Shown: one piece after another, positions 28,747-37,712 of the stretch
Numbering within the stretch: position 1 is the stretch's first letter
Layout of the letters: every line of letters begins with the position of its first letter
NCBI RefSeq assembly: GCF_003574475.2
Contig: NZ_QLIS02000003.1
Span: forward strand, 1 to 64,000
Length of the DNA: 64,000 nucleotides
Direction: 5' to 3'
Source: Pseudofrancisella aestuarii
GTDB lineage: Bacteria; Pseudomonadota; Gammaproteobacteria; Francisellales; Francisellaceae
Program-made: the position numbers and the translations under genes
The notes under the pieces: generated by a model
Databases searched by the model: none
The model's input: only the letters and a program-made list of their open reading frames with translations
Told to the model about the DNA's origin: nothing

Positions 28747-29751
28747 ATGTCTAAAAAAATTGTTCTTACTGGAATAACTCCTTCTGGCACCCCTCATTTA
28801 GGGAATTATGTTGGCGCTATTAAGCCCGCTATTGAAATGTCTAAAAGTGAAGATTTTGACTGTTTATATTTTATAGCAGATTATCATTCTCTTATAAAAC
28901 TATGGGACAAAAAATTAAGACAACAATACACTCACGAAATAGCTTCAACATGGTTAGCTTTAGGCTTAGACCCAAATAAGACTACATTTTATAGACAATC
29001 TGATATTCCTGAAATTATGGAGCTTAACTGGATATTATCAACAGTTGCTTCAAAAGGTTTATTAAATAGAGCACATGCTTATAAAGCTCTAGTTGACCAA
29101 AATTTAGCTGAGGAAAATGCTGATCCAGACAAAGGAATAACTATGGGGCTTTTTAACTATCCCATACTAATGGCTGCAGATATCTTGATGTTTGATGCAG
29201 ACTTAGTTCCAGTTGGAAAAGATCAATTACAACACATTGAAATAGCTAGAGATATTTGTAACCGCTTTAACCACATTTATAAAACATCTACTTTAAAAGC
29301 CCCTACATGGTTAACTGATGAAGAGAGTCAAACCATATTAGGTCTAGATGGGCGTAAAATGTCAAAGAGCTATGACAACACCATACCAATATTTTCAGCT
29401 GAGAAAAAACTTAGAAAACAGGTAATGAAAATAATTACTAACTCTCAATTGCCTGAAGAGAAAAAAGACCCAAGTAAATGTACTGTTTTTGCGATACACA
29501 AAAGTATTGCTAATCAAAGTGAAATAGCTAGCTTAGAGCAAAAATATCTAGAAGGTGGTATGGGCTGGGGCGATGCTAAACAAATCCTTTTTGAAAAAAT
29601 TAATGAGTACCTTAAAGATGCTAGAGAAAAATATGATTTTTACTTTAACAATCCTAAAGAGGTAGATGACATTCTTAAACAAGGAGCTGAAAAAGCTAGA
29701 ACTATTGCTAAAGCAAACTTACTAAAAGTAAAAGAAGTCGTTGGTATATAA
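28747..29751 (+). CDS. trpS: Tryptophanyl-tRNA synthetase
   Basis: A class Ic aminoacyl-tRNA synthetase charging tRNA-Trp. I place the start at the ATG at 28747, giving 334 residues (MSKKIVLTGITPSG...), the standard length. An upstream in-frame ATG at 28705 would add 14 residues not expected in the family. The HIGH-type motif is TPHLGN, the tryptophan and ATP pocket includes PVGKDQLQHIE, and KMSKS is present as GRKMSKSYDN. The PP-loop protein gene follows with no gap. Confidence 0.96.
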   Translation: MSKKIVLTGITPSGTPHLGNYVGAIKPAIEMSKSEDFDCLYFIADYHSLIKLWDKKLRQQYTHEIASTWLALGLDPNKTTFYRQSDIPEIMELNWILSTVASKGLLNRAHAYKALVDQNLAEENADPDKGITMGLFNYPILMAADILMFDADLVPVGKDQLQHIEIARDICNRFNHIYKTSTLKAPTWLTDEESQTILGLDGRKMSKSYDNTIPIFSAEKKLRKQVMKIITNSQLPEEKKDPSKCTVFAIHKSIANQSEIASLEQKYLEGGMGWGDAKQILFEKINEYLKDAREKYDFYFNNPKEVDDILKQGAEKARTIAKANLLKVKEVVGI

Positions 29752-30480
29752 ATGAAAAATATTATCATTGCAAATTTCAGTATAAATAGTATAGCTCTCA
29801 TAGAGTGGGCTAAAGATAATCTTGAAGAAGACTTTTGTGTTCTTTCAGTAAATACTGGTTTTCAAGCTGATAATTGGGATAAATACCTTACGGAAGTTTT
29901 CAATTGGTTGGAAAAAAGAAAAATAAAGCACTTTCATCTAACTGCAGAAAATGATTTCTCAACACTTGTAAAAGCTAGGAAACAATTTCCATCTCAACAA
30001 TTTAGCTGGTGTGCTGGATTTTTAAAAGGCATAACCTTACTTAATAAAATTGATGAATTAGATTCCAACTGTGAAGCAACTATTCTTCTTCCTCATAGAA
30101 AAGATTTATCAAGAGCTTCAGCTTTATTAAAAGAACATATTGAAGAAGAGGAAAAATATGACTATAGAAAAATATGGTATCCTCTTATTAACTTTTCTAA
30201 AGCAGATATTAGCAACATCACTAAAGAGCTACTTTTTTGCCATAACATTGAGAGAAGTTTAGAATGTCAACCATGCATTCATATAACGAGAAATGAAGCT
30301 AGTAAAATAGCTACCAAAGATATAAAAAAAGTAATAGAATTAGAAAATGAAATTAATTCTTACATGTTTGGTGATCAGACACTGGATAACATTTTGAAGT
30401 CTGATTTTTTTAAGAAAAATAATAATATACTAGAAGAACTCTCAAAAGCTTGTAGCTGGGAGTATTCTTGCGGTCTGTAA
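29752..30480 (+). CDS. PP-loop (PAPS reductase/adenine nucleotide alpha-hydrolase-like) protein
   Basis: A 242-residue protein of unknown function. The N-terminus (IIIANFSINSIALIEWA) has the shape of a PP-loop ATP pyrophosphatase, but the usual SGGxDS is replaced by NFSINS. The next strand (CVLSVNTGFQADNWDKY) resembles the PAPS-reductase SVDTG segment. A CxxC (LECQPCIH) lies near residue 180, as in thiolating or sulfur-handling members. It starts directly after the trpS stop, so it is translationally linked. A tRNA modification or sulfur-transfer role is a guess from fold and neighbour only. Confidence 0.6.
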   Translation: MKNIIIANFSINSIALIEWAKDNLEEDFCVLSVNTGFQADNWDKYLTEVFNWLEKRKIKHFHLTAENDFSTLVKARKQFPSQQFSWCAGFLKGITLLNKIDELDSNCEATILLPHRKDLSRASALLKEHIEEEEKYDYRKIWYPLINFSKADISNITKELLFCHNIERSLECQPCIHITRNEASKIATKDIKKVIELENEINSYMFGDQTLDNILKSDFFKKNNNILEELSKACSWEYSCGL

Positions 30481-30490
30481 GGAATAAAAA

Positions 30491-31789
30491 ATGGATGCAT
30501 ACTTTCTCTTCAGTTTATTAACTGTAATTACTGCTTTATTAAGCTATATAAATACTAAGTTTCTAAAATTACCAAAAGCTATCGGTCTAACAATATTGTC
30601 AATAACCTTTTCATTATTATGTGTATCGCTTCTTAGTGACACAAATATGTTTGTTGTTGCAATATCAAGTTTCGATTTCCAATCTACAGTTCTACAAGGT
30701 ATGATCTCATTCCTGCTTTTTGCTAATGCTTTACACTTCAATATAATTGATCTCAAAAAAGAGGTCAAAGCGATATTTGCCTTGGCAAGTATTGGATTGA
30801 TTCTTTCAACATTCTTTACTGGTACTCTAATTTATTTCGTGTGTTTGTTGATAGGTGTGAAATTAAGTTTTGGTTATTGTTTAGTATTTGGTGCATTAAT
30901 TTCCCCAACAGATCCAATAGCTGTAATTAGTACACTAGCAAATAACAAATCTATACCTTCAAACATTAGAACCAGAGTGGTTGGGGAAGCCCTTTTTAAT
31001 GATGCTACTGGTATCGTATTATTTGTTGTTTTATCAAATATTGTATTCTTTAGCCAAGCTACTACGGTACTTCAATATCATGGCGCTGAATACATCTGGA
31101 TAGTTACAAAACAAATTTTAATTGAAGCTGGTGGAGGTATTGTCTTAGGATACATATTTGCACAAGTGGCATTAATATTTTTAAAAACTAGCAATGATAC
31201 AGAGGTAGCAATATTTATTACTTTAGCTGTGGCTAGTATGGGTTATTTAATAGCCCATGTTTTAAATGTATCAGGTCCAATTGCCATGGTTATTGCGGGA
31301 CTATTTATTGGTAATCAACTGGTCGAATCCAAAAAATCATGTCCTGATCAGGTAAAAAAATTAGATCGCTTTTGGCTATTAATAGATAATATGCTTAACT
31401 CATTCCTCTTTATTTTAATAGGTCTAGAGTTAACTAGTATAAATTTCTCTGATAGCGCAATTATTGTAGGAATTATAGGAATATTTATTGTAACTTTTGC
31501 TAGATTCATAAGCGTTTCAATCCCAATTACGGTAGTTGATAAAACGCTTTCCAAGATTTCCACAAAAGATAATCTACTCATAAGCTGGTCTGGAATAAAG
31601 GGAGGTGTATCCCTAGCTTTAGCCTTAGCCTTACCAGATGAGGGGCACGTTATTGTAAGCATTACCTACATCGTAGTAGTTCTATCTATATTATTACAAG
31701 GATCTACACTTAAAATTGTTTTAAATAAAATCTATCCACCGAAAGTTATAAAAGCAGCTAACGATGAAATAGAAATAAAGAAACTATAA
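30491..31789 (+). CDS. Na+/H+ antiporter, CPA1 (NhaP) family
   Basis: A 432-residue inner-membrane protein with about 12 helices. The CPA1 core motif is clear: GALISPTDPIAVI followed by RVVGEALFNDATGIVLF, with the ion-binding Asp of the ND pair. SWSGIKGGVSLALALALP near the C-terminus is the other conserved segment. It lacks the long cytoplasmic tail of many NhaP proteins. It exchanges Na+ (or K+) for protons to hold pH and sodium levels. It is 10 bases after the PP-loop gene. Confidence 0.9.
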   Translation: MDAYFLFSLLTVITALLSYINTKFLKLPKAIGLTILSITFSLLCVSLLSDTNMFVVAISSFDFQSTVLQGMISFLLFANALHFNIIDLKKEVKAIFALASIGLILSTFFTGTLIYFVCLLIGVKLSFGYCLVFGALISPTDPIAVISTLANNKSIPSNIRTRVVGEALFNDATGIVLFVVLSNIVFFSQATTVLQYHGAEYIWIVTKQILIEAGGGIVLGYIFAQVALIFLKTSNDTEVAIFITLAVASMGYLIAHVLNVSGPIAMVIAGLFIGNQLVESKKSCPDQVKKLDRFWLLIDNMLNSFLFILIGLELTSINFSDSAIIVGIIGIFIVTFARFISVSIPITVVDKTLSKISTKDNLLISWSGIKGGVSLALALALPDEGHVIVSITYIVVVLSILLQGSTLKIVLNKIYPPKVIKAANDEIEIKKL

Positions 31790-31816
31790 TTTTCTACTCA
31801 TACGAGTGATTATAGT
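31783..31816. terminator. Imperfect hairpin between convergent genes
   Basis: ACTATAAT (31783-31790) pairs with ATTATAGT (31809-31816). Inside it is a second short stem, ACTC with GAGT around ATAC. It covers both stop codons of the convergent antiporter and cyclotransferase-like genes. It lacks a clean T tract, so termination strength is doubtful. Confidence 0.35.
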
Positions 31817-32492
31817 AATTACTAAAATGAGGAGCTAATAATTTATCTATTTGAACAGCTCCTGGAGTGGAGTCAGTAGGTCTTCTTGGATTCACCCTGT
31901 CATTTATCCAGTTTTCATTCCAAAGACCTGTTGTTTTGATACATTGTTCTGCATAATCTTTTATTAAATAGCGATCCTGAATCTCTAAACATCCATTCAT
32001 AAATAGATCAACATATGATTGAATAATTGGATACTCTTTTGTTGCTTCATGTATTTCTTTAGCATTAGTAGCATAGATCCAGTACTGTCCTTTAGGCAAA
32101 TTTTTCAAACCTAGTGACTTAACATCTTTTGGTTCAAGTTTATATCTACAATAATCATGCTCTCTCTCATCTGCTGCTAAAACACCATCTGTATCTACAG
32201 GATAGTAAACAGCATTAAAGCTATCCCCCTCTGAAGGAACTGCCAATAAAAATGTACCCCTAAAACTTTCACTAGCTCTTAATCCCCATACTCGCTTAAA
32301 ATTCTTAACCTCTACTGGATATACATTTTTTGCTTCTGGATTAGTTCTTTGTCTGGATTTATCATTTATTAAACTACCATAACCAACTATAAAGTTAGCC
32401 TGACTTTCATCAATCTTCGGATGACACTCATCTGCGATTGCGAAACTTATACCTAAAACTCCTATCAATGAACCTAATAATAGCTTTTTCAT
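31794..32492 (-). CDS. Exported gamma-glutamylcyclotransferase-like protein
   Basis: A 232-residue protein with a signal peptide (about 1-20, FAIA before DECHP). The mature part carries the GGCT fold: VGYGSL (37-41) as substrate loop and DERE (108-111), where Glu111 is the likely catalytic acid by analogy with human GGCT. Such enzymes cleave gamma-glutamyl peptides, including glutathione, to 5-oxoproline. Most are cytosolic, so an exported version is unusual. It would act on glutathione in the periplasm, plausible for a cysteine-requiring intracellular bacterium. Activity and substrate are inferred. Confidence 0.8.
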   Translation of the reverse strand: MKKLLLGSLIGVLGISFAIADECHPKIDESQANFIVGYGSLINDKSRQRTNPEAKNVYPVEVKNFKRVWGLRASESFRGTFLLAVPSEGDSFNAVYYPVDTDGVLAADEREHDYCRYKLEPKDVKSLGLKNLPKGQYWIYATNAKEIHEATKEYPIIQSYVDLFMNGCLEIQDRYLIKDYAEQCIKTTGLWNENWINDRVNPRRPTDSTPGAVQIDKLLAPHFSNYYNHSYE

Positions 32493-32559
32493 ATCAAATC
32501 AACCTCAACTTATATATTCTTGTATAATAACAAACATATTCTATCCAATAAAAGATGAT

Positions 32560-33219
32560 ATGGTAAAAAATATTTTTTTTGATCTTGATGGTACTCTTAT
32601 AAATTCATCCAAAGATATTACTTTAGCAATAAACAAAATGCTTGAAACACTTTCTTTACCATCAGTTGATATAAAAACTATAGAAAATATCATTGGCAAA
32701 GGCTATCCAACAACAGTTAGAAAAGTTTTATCACTTTTTATAGAAGATTCTAACCATATTGAAATACTAGCACCCAAAGCTATAAAAATAGTTTCAAAAA
32801 CTTATAAACAATTAGATGGTGCTAATACAATATTATTTCCTAATGCATTAGAGATATTAAAATATTTTCAATCTAAAAATATAAAAATGGCTCTTGTAAC
32901 CAATAAAGACGAAAAAGCAGCTATTAAAATTATTTCAATTTTAAAACTTTTAGATTTCTTTGAAATCACTATAGGTGGAGATTCTACCAAATACTATAAA
33001 CCTCATCCATTACCACTATTACATGCTATGAAAGAATTAAATGCAAAAGCAGAAGAAAGTATCATGGTAGGAGACTCAATAAATGATTATTTATGCGCTA
33101 ATGGAGCTGGAGTTAAAACAATTCTAATCTCGCATGGATATAACAATGGAGTTAACCTAAAAGATCTAAAACCATTTGCCTTCATAGATAATCTTATTGA
33201 GCTTAAAGACTTAATATGA
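32560..33219 (+). CDS. gph: HAD phosphatase, phosphoglycolate phosphatase-like
   Basis: A 219-residue haloacid dehalogenase-type hydrolase. The nucleophile motif is FFDLDGTL, with Asp8 and Asp10. A helical cap (about 18-85) follows, then VTNKDEKA (motif II), KPHPLP (motif III Lys) and MVGDSINDYLCA (motif IV). The closest named relative is Gph, which removes 2-phosphoglycolate from DNA repair, though HAD enzymes often accept several small phosphates. Its end overlaps the convergent DUF4124 gene by nine bases. Confidence 0.82.
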   Translation: MVKNIFFDLDGTLINSSKDITLAINKMLETLSLPSVDIKTIENIIGKGYPTTVRKVLSLFIEDSNHIEILAPKAIKIVSKTYKQLDGANTILFPNALEILKYFQSKNIKMALVTNKDEKAAIKIISILKLLDFFEITIGGDSTKYYKPHPLPLLHAMKELNAKAEESIMVGDSINDYLCANGAGVKTILISHGYNNGVNLKDLKPFAFIDNLIELKDLI

Positions 33220-33624
33220 TGTTCCCATCAACTTATCATTATTTCTAGCATTATAGTTCATAATACCCATTTGCATATTGGAAGACATCAGGTGATTATA
33301 GCCAAAATTTCTACCATAGAAATCAAAATAGTTATCTGTAAATCCTGCTGGAAACTCTCCTTGTAAGGTATATGGATTACCATTTGAAACATAACCTTCC
33401 GCACTACGTTTAACATCATCTAACATCTTCTTACTTACATTAACTGTGCTAATTGTCGTGGCAGGATGATCATCCACATTTACACTTGTTACATTATTAG
33501 CTTTATTAACACCTGGTTGTTTATTTGAGAAAGTAGGTGTTCCTTTATCATCCCACTCATAAACAGTTTCTGAAAAAGAAGTTGAAAAAATCATAAACAT
33601 TATCAAAAAAAATACTTTTTTCAT
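33211..33624 (-). CDS. Exported DUF4124-domain protein
   Basis: A 137-residue protein with a signal peptide (about 1-18). The mature N-terminus has the DUF4124 pattern VYEWDDKGTPTFSNKQP, a short beta motif common in small periplasmic proteins of gammaproteobacteria. The rest is rich in Asn, Tyr and Met with no recognised domain. It is the last gene of a leftward unit, three bases after murQ and downstream of minor pilin genes. A larger DUF4124 protein is at 47184. Function is unknown. Confidence 0.75.
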   Translation of the reverse strand: MKKVFFLIMFMIFSTSFSETVYEWDDKGTPTFSNKQPGVNKANNVTSVNVDDHPATTISTVNVSKKMLDDVKRSAEGYVSNGNPYTLQGEFPAGFTDNYFDFYGRNFGYNHLMSSNMQMGIMNYNARNNDKLMGTSY

Positions 33625-33627
33625 ATT

Positions 33628-34509
33628 TTACTTCTTAACTATAAAATTATTATTCTTACTTAATATTGCCAAAGCTTGAGCATAATCACAATCATTTAAA
33701 ATCATTACTATAGCAGTTTTTACAGACTTTCCAGCTTTTTCATAAGTTTGCTCTGCAGTACTATAACTCACTCCTGTAGCTTCAATTATTATTCTTTTTG
33801 CTCTCTCTACAAGCTTATTATTACTTGGCTTTACATCTACCATTAAATTTTGATAAACCTTACCTATAGAAACCATAGATAATGTAGAAATCATATTTAA
33901 TATTAGCTTTTGAGTTGTTCCCGCTTTCAATCTAGTAGATCCCGTTAAAACCTCTGGGCCAGAAATAGCCTCTATAGCTAAATTTGCTTCTTTTGAGATC
34001 TCAGCATCCCCACTACAACTTATTGCAACAGTATCCGCCCCAATGCTATTAGCATATCTAAGCCCTCCGATAACATAAGGAGTTCTACCACTTGCTGCCA
34101 ATCCTATTACAACATCTTTACTATTTACATTTATGTTTTTTAAATCTTTTTCTGCGGCTTCCACAATATCTTCAACGCCCTCTTGAGCTTTTATAAATGC
34201 TTCTTCACCACCTGCAATTAGTCCAACGACAGTATTATAATCCACACCAAAGGTTGGAGGGCATTCAACAGCATCTAATATTCCCAATCGACCACTAGTA
34301 CCCGCACCAATATAAATAATTCTTCCACCATTTCTAAGTGCTTTTGTTGTTTTCTCAATAGCACTCGAAATATTAACTTGCTGACTTTCTAAAGCTTTTA
34401 TAACATTAACTTCTTCATCTATCATAAGTTTTACTGCTTCAAGCACACTCATTGAGTCTAAGTTCATGCTACGAATATTTCTTTTTTCTGTATTTATTTT
34501 TTCTAACAT
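33628..34509 (-). CDS. murQ: N-acetylmuramic acid 6-phosphate etherase
   Basis: A 293-residue SIS-domain enzyme that cleaves the lactyl ether of MurNAc-6-phosphate during peptidoglycan recycling, giving GlcNAc-6-phosphate. Visible signatures are GAGTSGRLGILDAVECPPT, GGEEAF and SGRTPYVIGG. The C-terminal helical (UBA-like) tail is present. Length is normal. No anmK, murP or murR gene is adjacent. Instead it sits inside a unit with type IV minor pilin genes (eight bases after the PilX-like gene), an unusual neighbourhood. Confidence 0.95.
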   Translation of the reverse strand: MLEKINTEKRNIRSMNLDSMSVLEAVKLMIDEEVNVIKALESQQVNISSAIEKTTKALRNGGRIIYIGAGTSGRLGILDAVECPPTFGVDYNTVVGLIAGGEEAFIKAQEGVEDIVEAAEKDLKNINVNSKDVVIGLAASGRTPYVIGGLRYANSIGADTVAISCSGDAEISKEANLAIEAISGPEVLTGSTRLKAGTTQKLILNMISTLSMVSIGKVYQNLMVDVKPSNNKLVERAKRIIIEATGVSYSTAEQTYEKAGKSVKTAIVMILNDCDYAQALAILSKNNNFIVKK

Positions 34510-34517
34510 TTTAAACC

Positions 34518-36254
34518 TTAATTAGAGAATATTCGCACCACTCCCAAAGGATATAAATCACGAATATCTAAATATATATTTCCAAAAGAGTCATCTTCTT
34601 TGTCTTCTTTTTTATTCTCTGAGGCTATATCACCTTCCTCACTTGGCTGCTCTTCAAGAGTTGCTGCTGCTTTTTGTTTAAGTCCATTAGGTGAAATATA
34701 AACTTTCCCATAATTAGCAGAATCACCCTTATCCAACCCCATAAGAAATTGTGGAGCTAATACATCACCCTCTACATCAATTGCTCTTATTTCATTTAAC
34801 TTAAAATCATTTTGATGCACTTTCTTATTTGTAAAGACGAAGTTATACCCAAATTTTGGGACCACCATCGATATTTTTTCACCAAAATAAGTTTTATCTT
34901 TTTTATCTTTTAAGTTTGCTAATCCTGCAGTATATTCATACTGATGAACTGTATCTTTATCATATACAGTAATATAACCTTTATCTGCTTGATTTTTTGA
35001 GACGATAGATGGCTTACCGAATTCTTTTGCTGCTATATATGTAGAAAGACCTCTGCCTATTTTGTAGTCACCACTATAGTTAAAATCACTTACACTAGTT
35101 AATTCAGGGCTAGAATCATACGGATAAAACAATATAGCTGTACTAGCATTTAAATTTGCTTGAAGGTCAGGAACAAGCATATAGGTTGTTTCTTCTTTTA
35201 TTTCTCTATTTCTAAAACTTAAAGAATCTAAAAAACTAGCTTCATACTTTTGTTTACGAGTATCATATTTGACATTGTAAAATTCAAGCTCACTGACACT
35301 TTTACTTTTCTTTGAGCTTCCCATTTTAGTTTTTTCATTTTTTCTAGAAACTAAAAGGCTTGGTGCTTCATCAGGTTGATCATAATACCATACAGCTTGC
35401 AGAATGTTATCTTTTAAAATTCTATTTTTTACTTTCTCAAAACCATCAGGGTCACTTATCACCTGATCCCACTTCTCCAGATCAGTAGTTGTTTCCAATG
35501 GATCATCCATGAGATTTCTCAATGAAGTCGAAGTTATGAATATTTTTTCTGAATCATAAAGCGCAATAAAAATATACCACCTTCCATCTTCTAAATTCCA
35601 ACCCAATAGAACTTTATACTTTTCACTCAAATCTTTTGGAGCAGTTATATCATTCGAACCAGAGCTCGTATTAAAACTTAGTGTATCTTTCTTTTTCTTT
35701 ATATAACCAATATAACCTTTTTCTTCATCATCTATTTTTTTATCATCGTTAAGTCTATATTTTACTTCATTAGCATCTGTTATATTAGCTACATTAAGAA
35801 GAGGAACATTTATTGGCGTATACTCTTCATCATATTTAAGGTAAGAGTTGGTTGCCAATTTATTAAAAATAATTTTCCTTGAAAACTCTAGCTCATCTTT
35901 AAGATCATATCCTTTAAATAAAGATAAATAGCTATAATATTCTTCGCTCTGGTATAATTCAGCGTTGTTATTTTCATGGAAAAATGATTCCATTTTAGAG
36001 TCATCTACCTCAACTTTGTATATATGCCCAACCACACTATGTTCATTTGTTGTTGTAAAATCAATGTTATTAATATTTTGATTTAAATATGTCTCACCAA
36101 AAAACTCTCTTGTTTCTTGTTTCACAATACTTCTAGTAGTTAGCAATCCTATTTTAGCTGAGTACAAAAGTGCTGCAATAGTTGCCATTACAACAAATGA
36201 GAAAATCAAAGCCATAACTAAAGTGGATCCTTTTTGATCTTTATATAATCTCAC
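34518..36254 (-). CDS. Large PilX-like type IV pilus protein
   Basis: A 578-residue protein with a PilX/GspK-like N-terminus: KGSTLVMALIFSFVVMATIAAL. A Gly precedes the cleavage point, then a hydrophobic helix without the usual Glu5 (Met is there). Known PilX proteins are about 170-200 residues; this one carries some 530 residues of mostly beta-type ectodomain with polar, Asp/Lys-rich segments and a very acidic stretch near 530-555. It could combine a minor pilin with a PilY1-like role, but I see no decisive motif. It is four bases after pilW. Confidence 0.6.
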   Translation of the reverse strand: MRLYKDQKGSTLVMALIFSFVVMATIAALLYSAKIGLLTTRSIVKQETREFFGETYLNQNINNIDFTTTNEHSVVGHIYKVEVDDSKMESFFHENNNAELYQSEEYYSYLSLFKGYDLKDELEFSRKIIFNKLATNSYLKYDEEYTPINVPLLNVANITDANEVKYRLNDDKKIDDEEKGYIGYIKKKKDTLSFNTSSGSNDITAPKDLSEKYKVLLGWNLEDGRWYIFIALYDSEKIFITSTSLRNLMDDPLETTTDLEKWDQVISDPDGFEKVKNRILKDNILQAVWYYDQPDEAPSLLVSRKNEKTKMGSSKKSKSVSELEFYNVKYDTRKQKYEASFLDSLSFRNREIKEETTYMLVPDLQANLNASTAILFYPYDSSPELTSVSDFNYSGDYKIGRGLSTYIAAKEFGKPSIVSKNQADKGYITVYDKDTVHQYEYTAGLANLKDKKDKTYFGEKISMVVPKFGYNFVFTNKKVHQNDFKLNEIRAIDVEGDVLAPQFLMGLDKGDSANYGKVYISPNGLKQKAAATLEEQPSEEGDIASENKKEDKEDDSFGNIYLDIRDLYPLGVVRIFSN

Positions 36255-36257
36255 TTA

Positions 36258-37202
36258 CTACACCTTATCCAATAACACTATTTGCTCAAAATTTCTGTCT
36301 TTTATTTTAAAAGAAAATTTCAAGGCAGCTATATTTTTAGAATTAATATCAACATATGCTTCTTTTACTTTTTCCCAACTAACTTGTTGACCGTGTTTTA
36401 TAAACTTCCTTGGAACATACTCTATAGTAAAGTTACTAATATCACTAACAAGCTCATAAGATGTCCCCTCATCAGACCCTTGCTTTATATATACATAAAG
36501 TGAATATATAGGCTCATTATTCTCATCTGTTTTACCTGAGTCTGCTATGTAGTAAATATCTAATGAATATTTACCAATATAATCACCAGCTTTGAAGTTT
36601 CCAGTAAGTGGCGCAGTTAAAGCTACCTCTCCTTCATTTCCAGTTGAAAATACTTTTGCTAAATCACACTCTGCTTCATTACATATCAGTAAATAGTTAT
36701 CTTGAGCTATTTGTAATGTTTGCTTAACTTCCTCACTTATTTTTAAAATATTTGCCTCAGGAGCTTCAGAAAGTGTAGCATCTCCATCATCTCTTTGAAG
36801 CATTAGATAATCTGTACTTGGCTGAAAACATTTTTCTTGCTCATATCTACATGCTCCAGATTGGAGAGACTCTGGAAGACTTGAGGAAGGAACTGGAAGC
36901 TGCCCTATCGTAATGGTTCCATATTTCTTAAAGACATCAAGATAATCTCCTGTTTTATCTTCAAAGTTATGTGATAAATAACCAAACCTTAAATTAAAAC
37001 CACTATTCTTTATCGTGTTATACAAAACTTGCTTAACAACTAATTGTGTTGAATTCTCTTCTTGGATTTTATTAATTCTTTTATATTCTTTTTTTATGGA
37101 TATATATATTCCTATAGCCATACTCATAACTATAGCTGCCACAACCATAGCAACCATAAGCTCAACAAGAGAAAAACCTTTTAATCTACGATTTAATTTC
37201 AT
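36258..37202 (-). CDS. PilW-like type IV minor pilin
   Basis: A prepilin-type protein. I place the start at the ATG at 37202 (314 residues; MKLNRRLKGFSLVELMVAM). A longer frame up to 37265 runs through the upstream gene and puts 21 extra residues before the leader. The type III signal is RLKG followed by FSLVE with Glu5, then a long hydrophobic helix. The ectodomain has two nearby Cys (GACRYEQEKC) that could form a small disulfide loop, and another pair (LICNEAECD). It overlaps pilV by 17 bases, so it is coupled to it. Confidence 0.8.
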   Translation of the reverse strand: MKLNRRLKGFSLVELMVAMVVAAIVMSMAIGIYISIKKEYKRINKIQEENSTQLVVKQVLYNTIKNSGFNLRFGYLSHNFEDKTGDYLDVFKKYGTITIGQLPVPSSSLPESLQSGACRYEQEKCFQPSTDYLMLQRDDGDATLSEAPEANILKISEEVKQTLQIAQDNYLLICNEAECDLAKVFSTGNEGEVALTAPLTGNFKAGDYIGKYSLDIYYIADSGKTDENNEPIYSLYVYIKQGSDEGTSYELVSDISNFTIEYVPRKFIKHGQQVSWEKVKEAYVDINSKNIAALKFSFKIKDRNFEQIVLLDKV

Positions 37203-37605
37203 TTTTATTGTTATTTTTTGGCTGTTCAACCACCGTAATAGATTCTTTAATGCCTGACACTTCATCTAAAGCATAAAATCTAATTATTTGATAATTTTGT
37301 TTATTATTAATTTTAACATCTTTAAGTTGCTCTGCTTTCTTTATTTCTTGATCAGTAACATTTTTCTTTATAAAAAGAACTTCGCCATCCTTATTAAGAT
37401 CAAAAATACCTGATAATCTATATTCATTCACTCTTTTATCTAATTCACCTGCTATCTGATCACGCTTATTTTCAATACTCATACTAGCTAAAATACTACC
37501 AACAATCATAATTGCAGCAGAGAAAGCAAATAATAAGATCAATGAAGCAATCAGAGCTTCAATTAAAGCCATACCTCTGTTTTTGTTTGCAGTCAATAGC
37601 TTCAT
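37186..37605 (-). CDS. PilV-like type IV minor pilin
   Basis: A 139-residue prepilin. The leader ends in NRG before MALIEALIASLILLFAFS, with Glu5 for pilus assembly. The ectodomain is only about 100 residues, without cysteines. It is the first gene of the minor pilin unit, as pilV is in other species (pilV-pilW-pilX order). PilY1, FimT and PilE genes are not adjacent. Such proteins prime pilus assembly at the inner membrane. Confidence 0.8.
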   Translation of the reverse strand: MKLLTANKNRGMALIEALIASLILLFAFSAAIMIVGSILASMSIENKRDQIAGELDKRVNEYRLSGIFDLNKDGEVLFIKKNVTDQEIKKAEQLKDVKINNKQNYQIIRFYALDEVSGIKESITVVEQPKNNNKNEIKS

Positions 37606-37712
37606 GAATAAGTTAATTTAATATAAAGAAAATTATCACATATATTAAACTTTTAGTTTAGATATTTCCAGAAAGTAAACAACGAAATAATAAAGATAAA
37701 TATATTAAGAAA

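Noticed and set aside
37203-37265. Longer PilW-like start
   Set aside because: It would overlap the pilV gene further and place 21 residues before the short basic prepilin leader.
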